Assembly (NCBI RefSeq): GCF_024609265.1
Contig: NZ_JANHMP010000001.1
Location: 1,853,505-1,917,504 of the forward strand
Direction of reading: 5' to 3'
Length of the DNA stretch: 64,000 nucleotides
From: Geothrix campi
GTDB lineage: Bacteria > Acidobacteriota > Holophagae > Holophagales > Holophagaceae
Part shown: in pieces, positions 28,102-37,431 of the stretch
Numbering within the stretch: position 1 is the stretch's first letter
Layout: each line of letters starts with the position of its first letter
Notes under the pieces: model-generated
What the model was told of the DNA's origin: nothing
Databases searched by the model: none
What the model saw: only the letters and a program-made list of their open reading frames with translations
Made by a program: the position numbers and the translations under genes

Positions 28102-30261
28102 CTAGAGCAGCGGGGACAGGAGCTGCCAGTACTTCGGCAGGGGCCAGAGGTCGGCGTCGCAGGCTTCTTCCAGGTGATCCAGGACTTCGCGCAGAGCGTG
28201 CTTGGCCTCGTTGACCTGCTTGCCGAAGGCCTCGGTGCGGGCGTGGTTGTCTTCCACGGCATCGGCGGCCGCCAAGGCATTCTTCATGGCGGAGAGGCGG
28301 GCCTGCGCCTCTCCCGCCAGCGTGGCCTGGGCCTGGAGGGCGACCTTCAGGGTCTCGGGCACCGTGATGCCGGCGGCGGCGAGCCTGCCAAGGCTCTTGG
28401 CGCGGGCGCCGAGATCGGCGGTGATGGAGGGTAGGATCTGGGTCTCGGCCATCTCGCGCAGGACCTGGGTCTCGATGGCGATGGCCTTCTGGTACTGCTC
28501 GTGGCGGATGTGGACGCGGGATTCCAGCTCGCCCTCGGAGAGGATGCCGGGCTTGGAGAACACGGCCCTCGCGGCGGCGCTCTCCCAGATGTGGAGGGCG
28601 GCCACGGTGTCCTTGGCGTGGGGGAGGCCGCGGCGCTCGGCCTCGACCTTCCACTCATCCGAATAACCGTTGCCTTCGAAGCGGATGGCCTTGGTCTCGA
28701 TGATGGCCTGGCGCACCACAGACAGCACCGCGGCCTTGTGCTCCTTGCCGGCCTTGATCTCCGTATCGAGCTTGGCGTTCAGGCCCTCCAGGGCCTCGGC
28801 CACGGCGGCGTTGATCACCGTCAGCGGCAGGGCGATGGGCTGGCTGGAGCCCACGGCGCGGAACTCGAACTTGTTCCCTGTGAAGGCGAAGGGGCTGGTC
28901 CGGTTGCGGTCCGTGGCGTCCTTCTCGATGCGCGGCAGGTTGCCGATGCCCAGGTCGAGGATGCGCTGGGTGGAGGCGTCGGCCGCGGCGCCCTTTTCGA
29001 TGGCGTCGAGGATGTGGCTGAGCTGGGCGCCGAGGAAGGCGGACATGATGGCCGGCGGGGCCTCGTTGGCGCCCAGGCGGTGGTCGTTGCCGGCGCTGGC
29101 GATGGCGGCGCGGAGCAGGCCGCCGTGGGTGTGGATGGCCTTCAGGGTGGCGCTGAGGAAGTAGAGGAACTGCAGGTTCTCCTCGGGCGTCTGCCCGGGC
29201 TCCAGCAGGTTCTGGCCCTCGTCCGTGGCCAGGCTCCAGTTCACGTGCTTGCCGCTGCCGTTGACGCCGGCGAAGGGCTTCTCGTGGAGCAGGATGGCCA
29301 GGCCGTGCCGCTCACCCACAGACTTGAGCAGTTCCATGAGCAGCTGGTTGTGGTCGCTGGCGATGTTGGCGGCCTCGTAGATGGGCGCGATCTCGAACTG
29401 GTTGGGGGCCACCTCGTTGTGGCGGGTCTTGGCGGGAATGCCCAGCTTGAAGCACTCCAGTTCGACCTCCTGCATGAAGCCGAGGACGCGTTCCTTGATG
29501 CTGCCGAAGTAGTGGTCCTCCAGCTCCTGGCCCTTGGGGGGCTTGGCGCCCTGGAGCGTGCGGTTGGCGAACATGAGGTCCGGCCGCTGCTGGGCCAGTT
29601 CCAGGTCCACCGCGAAGTATTCCTGCTCGGGACCGCACTGCGCGATGACGGAATCTGTCTTCACGCCGAAGTGGGCCAGGCCCTCGACGGCCTGCCGGGA
29701 CAGGACGTCCATGGAGCGCAGCAGGGGCACTTTGTGGTCCAGGGCCTCGCCGTGGTACCCAACGAAGGCGGTGGGGATGCAGAGCGTCTTGCCCAGGGGC
29801 CCTTCCATGAGGAAGGCCGGGCTGGCGGGATCCCAGGCCGTGTAACCGCGGGCCTCGAAGGTGGCGCGCAGACCGCCGCTGGGGAACGAGCTGGCGTCGG
29901 GCTCGCCCTGGATGAGCTGGCCGCCGCTGAAGCGCTCGATGACCTGGCCCGGCTCATCCCAGGAGATGAAGGCATCGTGCTTCTCGGCCGTGGCGCCGGT
30001 CATGGGCAGGAACCAGTGGGTGAAGTGGGTGCAGCCCTGCTCCAGGGCCCAATCCTTCATGGCCTGGGCGACACTCTTGGCCACTTCGGGCGACAGGGCC
30101 TCGCCGCGCTTGAGCGCCTGGCGGTAGGCCTTGTAGACATCCTTCTGCAACCGGTCGCGCATGGTGCGCTCGCTGAACGTGTTGCAGCCGAAGTACTGGC
30201 TGATCTTGAGCTGATCCAGCCGTGAGATGCTGGAAGTGTCTGGCGCCTGCGCCTTGGCCAT
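28102..30261 (-). CDS. glnN: Glutamine synthetase type III
   Basis: This enzyme makes glutamine from glutamate, ammonia and ATP. At 719 residues it is the large GSIII form, not GSI. Family marks are the N-terminal QYFGCNTFSERTMRDRL, GPEQEYFAVD, HNEVAPNQFEIAP, NGSGKHVNWSLAT, ANEAPPAIMSAFLG and DRNRTSPFAFTGNKFEFRA. The helical C-terminal part (from about residue 560) is typical of the class. AAGGGGGG precedes the ATG. The frame stays open far upstream through the antisense of nadA, but the MAKAQA start fits family length. No Tyr adenylylation site is expected in this class. Confidence 0.96.
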   Translation of the reverse strand: MAKAQAPDTSSISRLDQLKISQYFGCNTFSERTMRDRLQKDVYKAYRQALKRGEALSPEVAKSVAQAMKDWALEQGCTHFTHWFLPMTGATAEKHDAFISWDEPGQVIERFSGGQLIQGEPDASSFPSGGLRATFEARGYTAWDPASPAFLMEGPLGKTLCIPTAFVGYHGEALDHKVPLLRSMDVLSRQAVEGLAHFGVKTDSVIAQCGPEQEYFAVDLELAQQRPDLMFANRTLQGAKPPKGQELEDHYFGSIKERVLGFMQEVELECFKLGIPAKTRHNEVAPNQFEIAPIYEAANIASDHNQLLMELLKSVGERHGLAILLHEKPFAGVNGSGKHVNWSLATDEGQNLLEPGQTPEENLQFLYFLSATLKAIHTHGGLLRAAIASAGNDHRLGANEAPPAIMSAFLGAQLSHILDAIEKGAAADASTQRILDLGIGNLPRIEKDATDRNRTSPFAFTGNKFEFRAVGSSQPIALPLTVINAAVAEALEGLNAKLDTEIKAGKEHKAAVLSVVRQAIIETKAIRFEGNGYSDEWKVEAERRGLPHAKDTVAALHIWESAAARAVFSKPGILSEGELESRVHIRHEQYQKAIAIETQVLREMAETQILPSITADLGARAKSLGRLAAAGITVPETLKVALQAQATLAGEAQARLSAMKNALAAADAVEDNHARTEAFGKQVNEAKHALREVLDHLEEACDADLWPLPKYWQLLSPLL

Positions 30262-30579
30262 GTGTCCCCCCTTGGACGTTGAACGATGAATGTAAATAAA
30301 AATAAACCGATGTCCGCCCCTCGGGGGCAGCCATCGGATTCCCACATCCAATTGGATCCTGCGATCCAAGCACAGGATACAGGAAACCCGCTTGTGACAA
30401 CAGGGGTTTCCGTTCCGGAACGCGCGCTTTCCCTCCTCGGGGCCCTCCAGCGCCACCAGGCGAGGATGCCCCGCTCCGGCGCCCTGGCCTGGGAGCGGGC
30501 GGCTTTCGCCGAGGTGTTCGACCATGACGGGCCGGGCGAGCGCATCCGCGGGTTCCTCGAGAAGCCTTAGAATAGGCCC
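30262..30579. other. Divergent intergenic region with candidate GSIII promoter
   Basis: This 318-bp stretch separates glnN and nadA. It is locally AT-rich next to glnN. On the minus strand TTGTCA (30395-30400) and TATCCT (30374-30379) are 15 bp apart and could form a sigma70 promoter; I see no sigma54 -24/-12 site. A 94-codon plus-strand frame (30286-30570) ends 9 bp before nadA. It has no clear ribosome-binding site or family, so I leave it uncalled. Confidence 0.4.
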
Positions 30580-31548
30580 ATGGACCTGACCGCCCCCTAC
30601 GTCCCCGACCTCGAAAGCATCCCCGCGGGGATCGACCTGCCCACCGAGATCCGGCGGCTGAAGACCGAGCGCCGGGCCGTCCTGCTCGCCCACTACTACC
30701 AGGAGCCCGAGATCCAGGACCTGGCCGACTTCGTGGGCGACAGCCTCCAGCTCAGCCAGCAGGCCGCCAAGGCCGATGCCGACGTCATCGCCTTCTGCGG
30801 CGTCCACTTCATGGCCGAGACCGCCAAGATCCTCAATCCCGGCAAGACCGTGGTCATCCCCGACATGGACGCCGGCTGCAGCCTGGCGGACCGGTGTCCG
30901 GCGGACTACTTCGAACAATGGCTGAAGCAGTACCCGGATCATGACGTCGTCAGCTACATCAACTGCTCCGCGGGCGTGAAGGCCCTTAGCACGGTCATCT
31001 GCACCAGCAGCAACGCCGTGCGCGTGGTCGAGAGCCTGCCGAAGGACCGCAAGATCGTCTTCGCCCCCGACCGCCACCTGGGCAAGTGGGTGATGAAGCA
31101 GACGGGCCGCGACATGGTGCTGTTCCCGGGTTTCTGCATCGTCCACGAGCAGTTCACGGCCAAGCGCGTGGCGGCCCTCAAGGCCCAGCACCCCGAGGCC
31201 AGGCTCATCGCCCACCCCGAGTGCGATGCCACCGTGAGTCAGCTGGCGGACTTCGTGGGCTCGACGGCGGCCCTGCTCAACTTCGTGGCCAAGGACAGCG
31301 CCAAGGCCTTCATCGTGGCCACCGAGGCGGGCATCCTCCACCAGATGCGCCAGCGGCGACCGGACGCCGAGCTGATCCCCGCACCGGCCGACAGCGGCTG
31401 CAACTGCAGCCTCTGCCCGTACATGAAGCTGAACAACCTGGAGAAGCTCTACCTCTGCCTGCGGGATCTCCAGCCCGAGATCCGCCTGGACGAGACGGTG
31501 CGGAGAAAGGCCCTCCAGCCCCTGGAGCGGATGCTGGCCTTGGGGTGA
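30580..31548 (+). CDS. nadA: Quinolinate synthase A
   Basis: NadA condenses iminoaspartate with dihydroxyacetone phosphate to quinolinate in NAD synthesis. The 322 residues show LLAHYYQEPEIQDLADFVGDS, MAETAKILNP, GFCIVHEQF, AHPECDATV and ADSGCNCSLCPYMKLNNL. The three cluster cysteines are those in DAGC, GFC and the last of CNCSLC. nadB and nadC are not in this window. Confidence 0.95.
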   Translation: MDLTAPYVPDLESIPAGIDLPTEIRRLKTERRAVLLAHYYQEPEIQDLADFVGDSLQLSQQAAKADADVIAFCGVHFMAETAKILNPGKTVVIPDMDAGCSLADRCPADYFEQWLKQYPDHDVVSYINCSAGVKALSTVICTSSNAVRVVESLPKDRKIVFAPDRHLGKWVMKQTGRDMVLFPGFCIVHEQFTAKRVAALKAQHPEARLIAHPECDATVSQLADFVGSTAALLNFVAKDSAKAFIVATEAGILHQMRQRRPDAELIPAPADSGCNCSLCPYMKLNNLEKLYLCLRDLQPEIRLDETVRRKALQPLERMLALG

Positions 31549-31599
31549 TGAAACGCCGGGACCGGCGCTAATCTGGAGGTTCTCTTCCATCGAGCCCCC

Positions 31600-33168
31600 A
31601 TGTACCGCCACCGCACCTCCCGGTTCCGCCTCCTCCATCCCAGCCTAGGCCTTTCGCGCTGGCAGCACCTCCAGCAGCGCAGCGGCATCGCCCTGCTGGG
31701 GCTGGCCGGGCTGGTCCTGTCGGCCCTGCTCCTCGCCGTGCCGCGCTACTACCGCCTGGACCAGCTGGACAAGGGCCGGACCGCCTACATGGAAGCCCAC
31801 TGGGTGGACTTCGAGGCCGTCGAGCGCCACTGGAAGAGCCTGCCCATCCTCCAGTCGCTGCGGCGGGGCGACGAGCCGGACGTGCGCCGGTTCCTGTCGA
31901 ACCAGCCCCTGGTGGTGGCCCTGCTGGACCGGTTCGAAGGCCGCAGGCTGTGGATACGGCAGGGTGACCGCCTGGTTCCGCCGGCAGACCCGGCCCTGAC
32001 CCAGCAGTACCTGGGTTGGATGACCCATGCCGAGACCGCCCAGCGCTTCGAGTGGAACCCGCCCCGGGAGCAGGACCCCGATTTCGGGAAGGTGGCCACG
32101 GTGGTCCTCTTGTCGGATCGCTGGCTGGTGGTCAAGCGGTGGCGCCCAGGCTCCCCCGAGGTCGAGCGGGAACTCGAGGCGGCCCTGGCGCCCAATCGGG
32201 CCCTCCGCATGGGACTCATCCGGGAGTCGGACTACGACCGGAGAGATCTGGTGCTCCAGCCCTGGGGCGCGGAACCCAACCTCCAGGCCGATCCCCGACG
32301 CATCGCCACCCTCCCCCTGGGCACCGCCACCAAGACCAATGCCTTCGGGGATGGCTGGAACCTGGGGGGTGTGGGCTTCGACGCCCAGCAGCAGGCCTTC
32401 CGGTCGAGCCTGAAACGGCAGTACTGGGGGGTTTCGGGCATCGCGGCCCTGGTGGCGCTGACCATCCTCCTGGGCCTCTGGCTCCGGTACCGCACCCGGA
32501 AGAAGGCCGTGCTCGACGCCGACCGCATGGCCTCCATGACCCACAGCCTCAAGACCCCCCTGGCCATCCTCAAGTTCCGCTGCGACTCCCTGCGGCTGGG
32601 CCGCCTCGATCCAGACCGGGCCGATGAGGAACTGCTGAAGATCAGTGAGGAGGTGGATCACCTCACCACCATCATCGAAACCGGCCTCCGCGTGATCCGC
32701 GGCGGCGGAGCCCCCGGGCCCCGGGGCCAGGCCAACCGGGCCTGGTTCCAGGAGGTGATGGACGACCTGCGACCCGGCTTCGACGCGGAAGACCGCCCCC
32801 TCGACCTGAAACTCGCGCCAGAGGCGGGCCATGCGCCCCTGTCCTCCCTGCGCGCGGCCGTGCTCACCCTGGTGGAGAACGCCCTGGCCCACGGGAAGGG
32901 GCGGGTCACCCTGGAGACCTGGCGGGCCCGCCGCCGGTTCTGCATCCAGGTGAGTGACGAGGGCAGTCTCGAACCCCACCATCTCAAGGTCCTCGGCAAG
33001 CCCTTCCAGCGCATCCGGGAATCGGGCAAGGAGGGGTTCCTGCGGGAAGGGCAGGGGCTCGGCCTGAGCCTCCTCGTGCAGGTGGCCGCCCAGGAAGGCT
33101 GGGGCCTCACCTTTGCCTCGGGCCCCGGTGAAGGGTTTTCCGCCCTCCTGGAAATCCCTGCCGCATGA
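31600..33168 (+). CDS. Membrane sensor histidine kinase
   Basis: The 522-residue protein has a transmembrane helix at about residues 30-50, an extracytoplasmic sensor part of some 220 residues without a recognised fold, and a second helix at about 275-295. The cytoplasmic kinase follows with the H box SMTHSLKTPLAIL (His315). It then has the N box VLTLVENALAHGKG, VSDEGS, and GQGLGLSLLVQ. The OmpR-type regulator lies 91 bp downstream and is the likely partner. The signal is unknown. Confidence 0.9.
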   Translation: MYRHRTSRFRLLHPSLGLSRWQHLQQRSGIALLGLAGLVLSALLLAVPRYYRLDQLDKGRTAYMEAHWVDFEAVERHWKSLPILQSLRRGDEPDVRRFLSNQPLVVALLDRFEGRRLWIRQGDRLVPPADPALTQQYLGWMTHAETAQRFEWNPPREQDPDFGKVATVVLLSDRWLVVKRWRPGSPEVERELEAALAPNRALRMGLIRESDYDRRDLVLQPWGAEPNLQADPRRIATLPLGTATKTNAFGDGWNLGGVGFDAQQQAFRSSLKRQYWGVSGIAALVALTILLGLWLRYRTRKKAVLDADRMASMTHSLKTPLAILKFRCDSLRLGRLDPDRADEELLKISEEVDHLTTIIETGLRVIRGGGAPGPRGQANRAWFQEVMDDLRPGFDAEDRPLDLKLAPEAGHAPLSSLRAAVLTLVENALAHGKGRVTLETWRARRRFCIQVSDEGSLEPHHLKVLGKPFQRIRESGKEGFLREGQGLGLSLLVQVAAQEGWGLTFASGPGEGFSALLEIPAA

Positions 33169-33259
33169 GCCTTCCAACTTGGAAATTGCAGCCAATCCTG
33201 CTTGCCCTTCCAAGCCAACGCGTGCATCTTGGGAACATCCGATCCTTGAGTGAGACCCC

Positions 33260-33970
33260 GTGATCCACATCCTCGTGGTAGAGGACGAGTCCTCCCTCTG
33301 CCAGCTCCTCGTCAACAACCTGGGCTTCGAAGGCTACTCCGTCGAGGCGGTGGGGGACGGTGTGCCCGCCCTGGCAGCCCATACGGCCCGGCGGGCGGAC
33401 CTCATCGTGCTGGACCTGATGCTGCCCCAGCTGGATGGTTTCGAGGTTCTCCGCACCCTGCGGGAGCGCAAGGACCAGGTCCCGGTGCTTCTCCTCACCG
33501 CCCGGGGAGAGGAGGCCGATCGCGTGAAGGGCCTGAGCCTGGGCGCGGACGACTACCTGGTGAAGCCCTTCTCCGTGCTGGAGCTCATGGCCCGGGTGAA
33601 GGCCATTCTCCGCCGTTCCCGGCCCATGGACCGCCCCCCCGTCCTCTGCTCCGGCCCTTTCCGCTTCGACCTGCCCCGCCTGGAGGCCCGGCGGGATGGC
33701 AGGCCGTTGGAGCTGACCCCCCGCGAGTTCCGGCTGCTGGAGATTCTCATCACCCATGCCGGCCGCACCCACAGCCGCCGGGAGCTGCTGCAACTGGCCT
33801 GGGAGCCCGATGCCCGCCCCAGCGCCCGCACCGTGGACGTCCACATCGCGAACCTGCGCCGCAAGCTGGGTGAAGAACTGGGCGCCTCCTGGATCACCAC
33901 CGTGGGCGGGGAAGGCTACCGCTGGATCACGCCGGTCGAACCGGAACGGGGGACCCGGCCCAGCGGGTAG
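33260..33970 (+). CDS. OmpR/PhoB-family response regulator
   Basis: The 236-residue product has a receiver domain (acidic pair VVEDE at 8-10, phosphoacceptor Asp52 in VLDLMLP, switch Thr in LLLTARGE, Lys in LVKPFS). The C-terminal winged helix carries LTPREFRLLEILITHAG and RTVDVHIANLRRKLGE. The start codon is GTG. Paired with the kinase upstream; the DAHP synthase gene follows after 24 bp, which may be read through from this unit. Confidence 0.94.
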   Translation: MIHILVVEDESSLCQLLVNNLGFEGYSVEAVGDGVPALAAHTARRADLIVLDLMLPQLDGFEVLRTLRERKDQVPVLLLTARGEEADRVKGLSLGADDYLVKPFSVLELMARVKAILRRSRPMDRPPVLCSGPFRFDLPRLEARRDGRPLELTPREFRLLEILITHAGRTHSRRELLQLAWEPDARPSARTVDVHIANLRRKLGEELGASWITTVGGEGYRWITPVEPERGTRPSG

Positions 33971-33994
33971 ACTGAATCCTCGCCCCGAGGTCCG

Positions 33995-35323
33995 ATGGCA
34001 CCCTGGAATCCCCACAGCTGGCAGCGCTTCCCCGCGATGCAACAGCCGGACTATGTCGATCCCTCGGAGCTGGAGGCCGTGCTGGCCCGCCTGCGGCGCC
34101 TGCCCCCCCTGGTGGTCCCCCAGGAAGTCGACCGGCTCCGGGACCTGCTGGCCGAGGCCGCCGCGGGTCGGCGCTTCCTCCTCCAGGGTGGCGACTGCGC
34201 GGAGCAGTTCAAGGACTGCACACCTGCGTCCATTGAAGGCAAGCTGCGCGTGCTCCTGCAGATGTCGGTGGCTCTCACCCACGGTGGGCGGCGACCCGTG
34301 GTGCGCGTGGGGCGCATCGCCGGCCAGTTCGCCAAGCCCCGCAGCAAGCCCACGGAAGTGATCCGTGGCCGCGAACTGCCCAGCTACCGGGGTGACCTCA
34401 TCAATGGCCTCGAAGCCGAGGAGGCCGCGCGCCGGCCCGATCCCGGCCGCATGCTGGAGGCCTACTTCCATGCCTCCGCCACCTTGAACCACCTGCGGGC
34501 CCTCACGGCCGGAGGCTTCGCGGACCTGCATCATCCCGAGCGCTGGGAGCTGCCCGGGGGGACCGACCAGGTACCCGAATACCGGCGCACCCTGGATCAG
34601 GTGCGGGAGTCCCTGGATTTCCTCGAAGCGCTTGGCGGAGTCCAGCGGGACGTCCTGGAGCGCATCGATTTCTTCACCAGTCACGAGGCCTTGCTGCTCC
34701 CTTACGAAGAGGCGCTCACCCGCTGGGTCGGCGACAGCTCGGCCTACTACAACCTGGGTGCCCACACCCTCTGGGTGGGCGAGCGTACTCGCCAGCTGGA
34801 CGGTGCCCACATCGAGTACCTCCGCGGCCTCCGCAATCCCATCGGGGTGAAGGTGGGCCCCAGCGCCACCCCCGAGCACCTGGTGGAGTTGCTGGACCGC
34901 CTCGATCCCGGTCGCGAGTCGGGCCGCATCACACTCATCTCCCGCTTCGGCGCCACGAAGATCCAGGCCGCCCTCCCTCCCCTGCTGAAAGCCGTCCAGG
35001 CCACGGACCATCCCGTGCTCTGGAGCTGCGACCCCATGCACGGCAACGGCGTCGAGAGCGCCAGCGGGCTCAAGACCCGGGACTTCGGGGCCATCCTCTC
35101 CGAGCTGCGCCAGGCCTTCGAGATCCACCGCGGCCACGCCTCGCACCTGGGGGGCGTCCACATCGAGCTCACCGGCGAAGCCGTCACCGAGTGCACCGGC
35201 GGCACCGAGGGACTCTCCGAGGCCGACCTCGCCAAGTCCTACGAAACCGGCTGCGATCCCCGCCTCAACGGCACCCAAAGCCTGGAGATGGCCTTCCTCA
35301 TCGCGGAGATGATGAGAGGCTAG
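33995..35323 (+). CDS. 3-deoxy-7-phosphoheptulonate synthase, class II
   Basis: DAHP synthase is the entry step of the shikimate pathway. The 442-residue length and motifs (WNPHSWQRFPAMQQPDY, FLLQGGDCAEQF, GRIAGQFAKPRS, YRGDLINGL, FFTSHEALLLPYEEALTR, WSCDPMHGNG, GGVHIELTGEAVTECTGG) mark the class II, plant-like form. The Cys, His, Glu and Asp metal ligands are in place. The order kinase-regulator-DAHP synthase raises the question of regulation, but a 24-bp gap alone does not prove a shared role. Confidence 0.95.
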   Translation: MAPWNPHSWQRFPAMQQPDYVDPSELEAVLARLRRLPPLVVPQEVDRLRDLLAEAAAGRRFLLQGGDCAEQFKDCTPASIEGKLRVLLQMSVALTHGGRRPVVRVGRIAGQFAKPRSKPTEVIRGRELPSYRGDLINGLEAEEAARRPDPGRMLEAYFHASATLNHLRALTAGGFADLHHPERWELPGGTDQVPEYRRTLDQVRESLDFLEALGGVQRDVLERIDFFTSHEALLLPYEEALTRWVGDSSAYYNLGAHTLWVGERTRQLDGAHIEYLRGLRNPIGVKVGPSATPEHLVELLDRLDPGRESGRITLISRFGATKIQAALPPLLKAVQATDHPVLWSCDPMHGNGVESASGLKTRDFGAILSELRQAFEIHRGHASHLGGVHIELTGEAVTECTGGTEGLSEADLAKSYETGCDPRLNGTQSLEMAFLIAEMMRG

Positions 35324-35325
35324 GT

Positions 35326-35772
35326 TCAGTCGGGGATCTCGGGTTCGACCAGCTGGGCCAGCAGCAGGAGCGACTCCTGCCAGCCGAGATGGCAGGCCTC
35401 CGGCGGGATGACCTCGGGGATCCCCTCCTGGACGATGGTCACCTCGGTGCCGCAGGACACGGCCTTCAGGGAGATGGTCGTGTGCATCTCCCCGGGCAGG
35501 TTCGGATCATCGAACTTGTCCGTGTGCCGGATGCATTCTCCGGGGACCAGCTCGAGGTACTCGCCGCCGAACGTGTGGCCGTGGCCCGTGCTGAAGTTCG
35601 TGAACGACATCCGGTAGGTGCCGCCGACCTTGGCCTCCAGATGGTGGACCCGGCCCGTGAAACCATGCGGCGGAAGCCACTTGGTCATGGCGTCGGGATC
35701 CAGGAAGGCCCGGTAGATCCGGTCGGGCGTGGCCCGCAGCACGCGATGGAGATGGATGGTGTTGGTCGGCAT
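35326..35772 (-). CDS. SRPBCC/AHSA1-like domain protein
   Basis: The 148-residue product starts MPTNTIHLHRVLRATPDRIY and shows AFLDPDAMTKWLPPHGFTG, GGTYRMSFTNFSTGHGHTFG and SLLLLAQLVEPEIPD. This is the AHSA1 branch of the START-like hydrophobic-pocket fold. Such proteins are common and mostly uncharacterised; some act in stress response or bind lipophilic ligands. GGGG precedes the chosen ATG. It converges with the DAHP synthase gene, with only 2 bp between stops. Confidence 0.88.
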   Translation of the reverse strand: MPTNTIHLHRVLRATPDRIYRAFLDPDAMTKWLPPHGFTGRVHHLEAKVGGTYRMSFTNFSTGHGHTFGGEYLELVPGECIRHTDKFDDPNLPGEMHTTISLKAVSCGTEVTIVQEGIPEVIPPEACHLGWQESLLLLAQLVEPEIPD

Positions 35773-35851
35773 GGCCAGGCCCCTTTCAGAGTGGGGGGAT
35801 CCCGCGAGCCTGCACGATAGCACTGCCGGAGCTGTCGTGACACCTACCGCT

Positions 35852-36601
35852 TCAGTGCACCGTGGGGTGGATCCCCTCGGGCCCGGCCCGGAGGACCAGG
35901 GTTTCGAAGGCGACCGCCACGCGGACCTCGGCCCCCGGCAGCAGCTCCTGGAGGGGCTTGAGCTTGGGGGCGGGAAGCAGCAGGACCTCCCCGGGACGGA
36001 GGACCGGCAGTTCCAGCCCCTCCCAGGCCCCGAGGGGCGTGCTGCGGCGGGCGGCGCCGGCCCTCAGCTCCAGGTTCCCTTCCGGCCAGGCGTCCACCAT
36101 CCAGGCTCCCAGCAGGGCACCACCGCCCTCCTCGAGAGCCAGGCAGAAGCCCGCGACCCCCCCGCCTGCCAGACCCAGGACCGCCAGCCCGGGACGGGGC
36201 AGTTCCGCAAGCTCCGCGCCCGGTCCCCGCACCGCGAGGCGGTCGAGGGCGGCCCCGTCGGCCCGGTGCAGGGCCGAGGGCCGGGGGAGGCAGGGCAGCA
36301 GGTCCACGAAGTCCGGGAGGGGGGCCAGGGAAGCCGGCAGGGTGTCCCGCCGGTCCCACTTCTCGGCGTAGGCCAGAGTCTGCTTTGCCCGGGCCAGGGC
36401 CCGGGGCCCGCCTTCCAGCAGCCGTCGGAGGCTGGACGGCACCAGGGCCTCCGCCAGCCGTTCGGGGTCGCCCTCACCCAGCTTGCGCAGGCGGATAGCC
36501 TCGATGCGATTCAGGTCCGCCAGCCGGCCGGAAGCCAGGCGCCCTACCAGGGCGCGGCGCTCCACGGGGCCCTCGGACCAGGCGGCGGTTCCCAGCAGCA
36601 T
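35852..36601 (-). CDS. Hypothetical protein
   Basis: I do not recognise this 249-residue protein. It is rich in Leu, Ala, Gly and Arg and has no transmembrane segment or signal peptide. The first 90 residues look helical (RRALVGRLASGRLADLNRIE and ALARAKQTLAYAEKW); the rest looks like alternating strands. The only gene context is a thioesterase 4 bp upstream, so the two are likely co-transcribed. Codon use looks like that of its neighbours. It could be an accessory protein of the thioesterase or unrelated. Confidence 0.7.
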   Translation of the reverse strand: MLLGTAAWSEGPVERRALVGRLASGRLADLNRIEAIRLRKLGEGDPERLAEALVPSSLRRLLEGGPRALARAKQTLAYAEKWDRRDTLPASLAPLPDFVDLLPCLPRPSALHRADGAALDRLAVRGPGAELAELPRPGLAVLGLAGGGVAGFCLALEEGGGALLGAWMVDAWPEGNLELRAGAARRSTPLGAWEGLELPVLRPGEVLLLPAPKLKPLQELLPGAEVRVAVAFETLVLRAGPEGIHPTVH

Positions 36602-36605
36602 GGGA

Positions 36606-37001
36606 TCAGGCCTGCGCTTCCAGCCACTCGCGGGTGGCAGGGACGAGCGGCTTGGGGCGATTGGTGGCGAAGTCCAGCATCACCTGCACGGACCTCCCCT
36701 CGGCGAACACCTCGCCGCCCAGCCCCCGGGTGAGCCGGTAGCTCAGGTCGAAGGAACTGTTGCCTACCTTGGTGCAGTGCAGTTCGACACGCACGTCGTC
36801 GCCCAGGAGGATCGGCATCCGGTAGTCCACCTCGATGCGGGCGATGAGGAAACCCTCTTCCTGGAACTTCCGACCGCCCAGGAAACTGCGCCACCACTGG
36901 AAACGCCCTTGCTCCATGAAGCTCACCACCACCGCGTTGTTCACGTGGCCCATGGCGTCCAGGTCGCTGAACCGCACCTCGATGGGATGGGAAAAGGGCA
37001 T
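36606..37001 (-). CDS. Acyl-CoA thioesterase, 4HBT (YbgC/FadM) type
   Basis: The 131-residue hotdog-fold protein begins PIEVRFSDLDAMGHVNNAVV, which carries the catalytic Asp and His-Val-Asn of the 4-hydroxybenzoyl-CoA thioesterase group, followed by IARIEVDYRMPILLGDDVRV and FEVFAEGRSVQVMLDF-like strands. It should cleave acyl-CoA thioesters; chain length and aromatic preference cannot be read. It is upstream of the hypothetical gene at 35852 with a 4-bp gap. Confidence 0.9.
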   Translation of the reverse strand: MPFSHPIEVRFSDLDAMGHVNNAVVVSFMEQGRFQWWRSFLGGRKFQEEGFLIARIEVDYRMPILLGDDVRVELHCTKVGNSSFDLSYRLTRGLGGEVFAEGRSVQVMLDFATNRPKPLVPATREWLEAQA

Positions 37002-37053
37002 GGGGCCTCCGGATCCTCAACCTTACCGCCTTCCCGTGGCATCATGCCTCCCG

Positions 37054-37422
37054 ATGCCCGCGCCCCTCCTCCTCGCCTACGACCCGGCCTGCACCCTCTG
37101 CTGCCGCATGGCCCTGTGGTTGGCGCGGCGGGACCGGCGGGGGCTGCTGCACCTGGTTTCTCTCAGGGATCCCGACCTGCTGGCCCTGGCTCCCGAGCTG
37201 GCCGGGAAGCCGATCGAGAAGGAGATCCACGGCCTCGACCTGGGCACGCGGAAGGTCTGGGCCGGGGTAGACCTCCTTCGACCCATCGCCCGCCGGCTGC
37301 CGGCCTGGCGGTGGGCGGCCCCCCTGCTGGCCCTCCCCGGCCTGCCCCGACTGCTGAACGCGGTGTACCTATGGGTGGCCGTCCGGCGCTTCCGGCGCAC
37401 CGGGCGGCCGCCCTTCGCGTAG
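37054..37422 (+). CDS. DCC-type thiol-disulfide oxidoreductase family protein (DUF393-like)
   Basis: The 122-residue product starts MPAPLLLAYDPACTLCCRMA. The DxxCxxC pattern (DPACTLC) matches the DCC signature DxxCxxC of the DUF393 family. The centre GLDLGTRKVWAGVDLLRPIARRL-type region and C-terminal PLLALPGLPRLLNAVY match the family too. Function is unproven; a thioredoxin-like fold is suggested. The CPBP protease gene follows after 9 bp. A longer frame upstream belongs to the antisense of the thioesterase. Confidence 0.8.
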   Translation: MPAPLLLAYDPACTLCCRMALWLARRDRRGLLHLVSLRDPDLLALAPELAGKPIEKEIHGLDLGTRKVWAGVDLLRPIARRLPAWRWAAPLLALPGLPRLLNAVYLWVAVRRFRRTGRPPFA

Positions 37423-37431
37423 CCTGGGTCC

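Noticed and set aside
30286-30570. 94-codon frame ending 9 bp before nadA
   Set aside because: It begins inside the likely glnN promoter region, has no ribosome-binding site and no family resemblance; the evidence is too weak to call a gene.
30262-31638. Long extension of the GSIII frame upstream to 1178 codons
   Set aside because: The extra part is the antisense of nadA. Family length, AAGGGGGG and the MAKAQA start place the true start at 30261.
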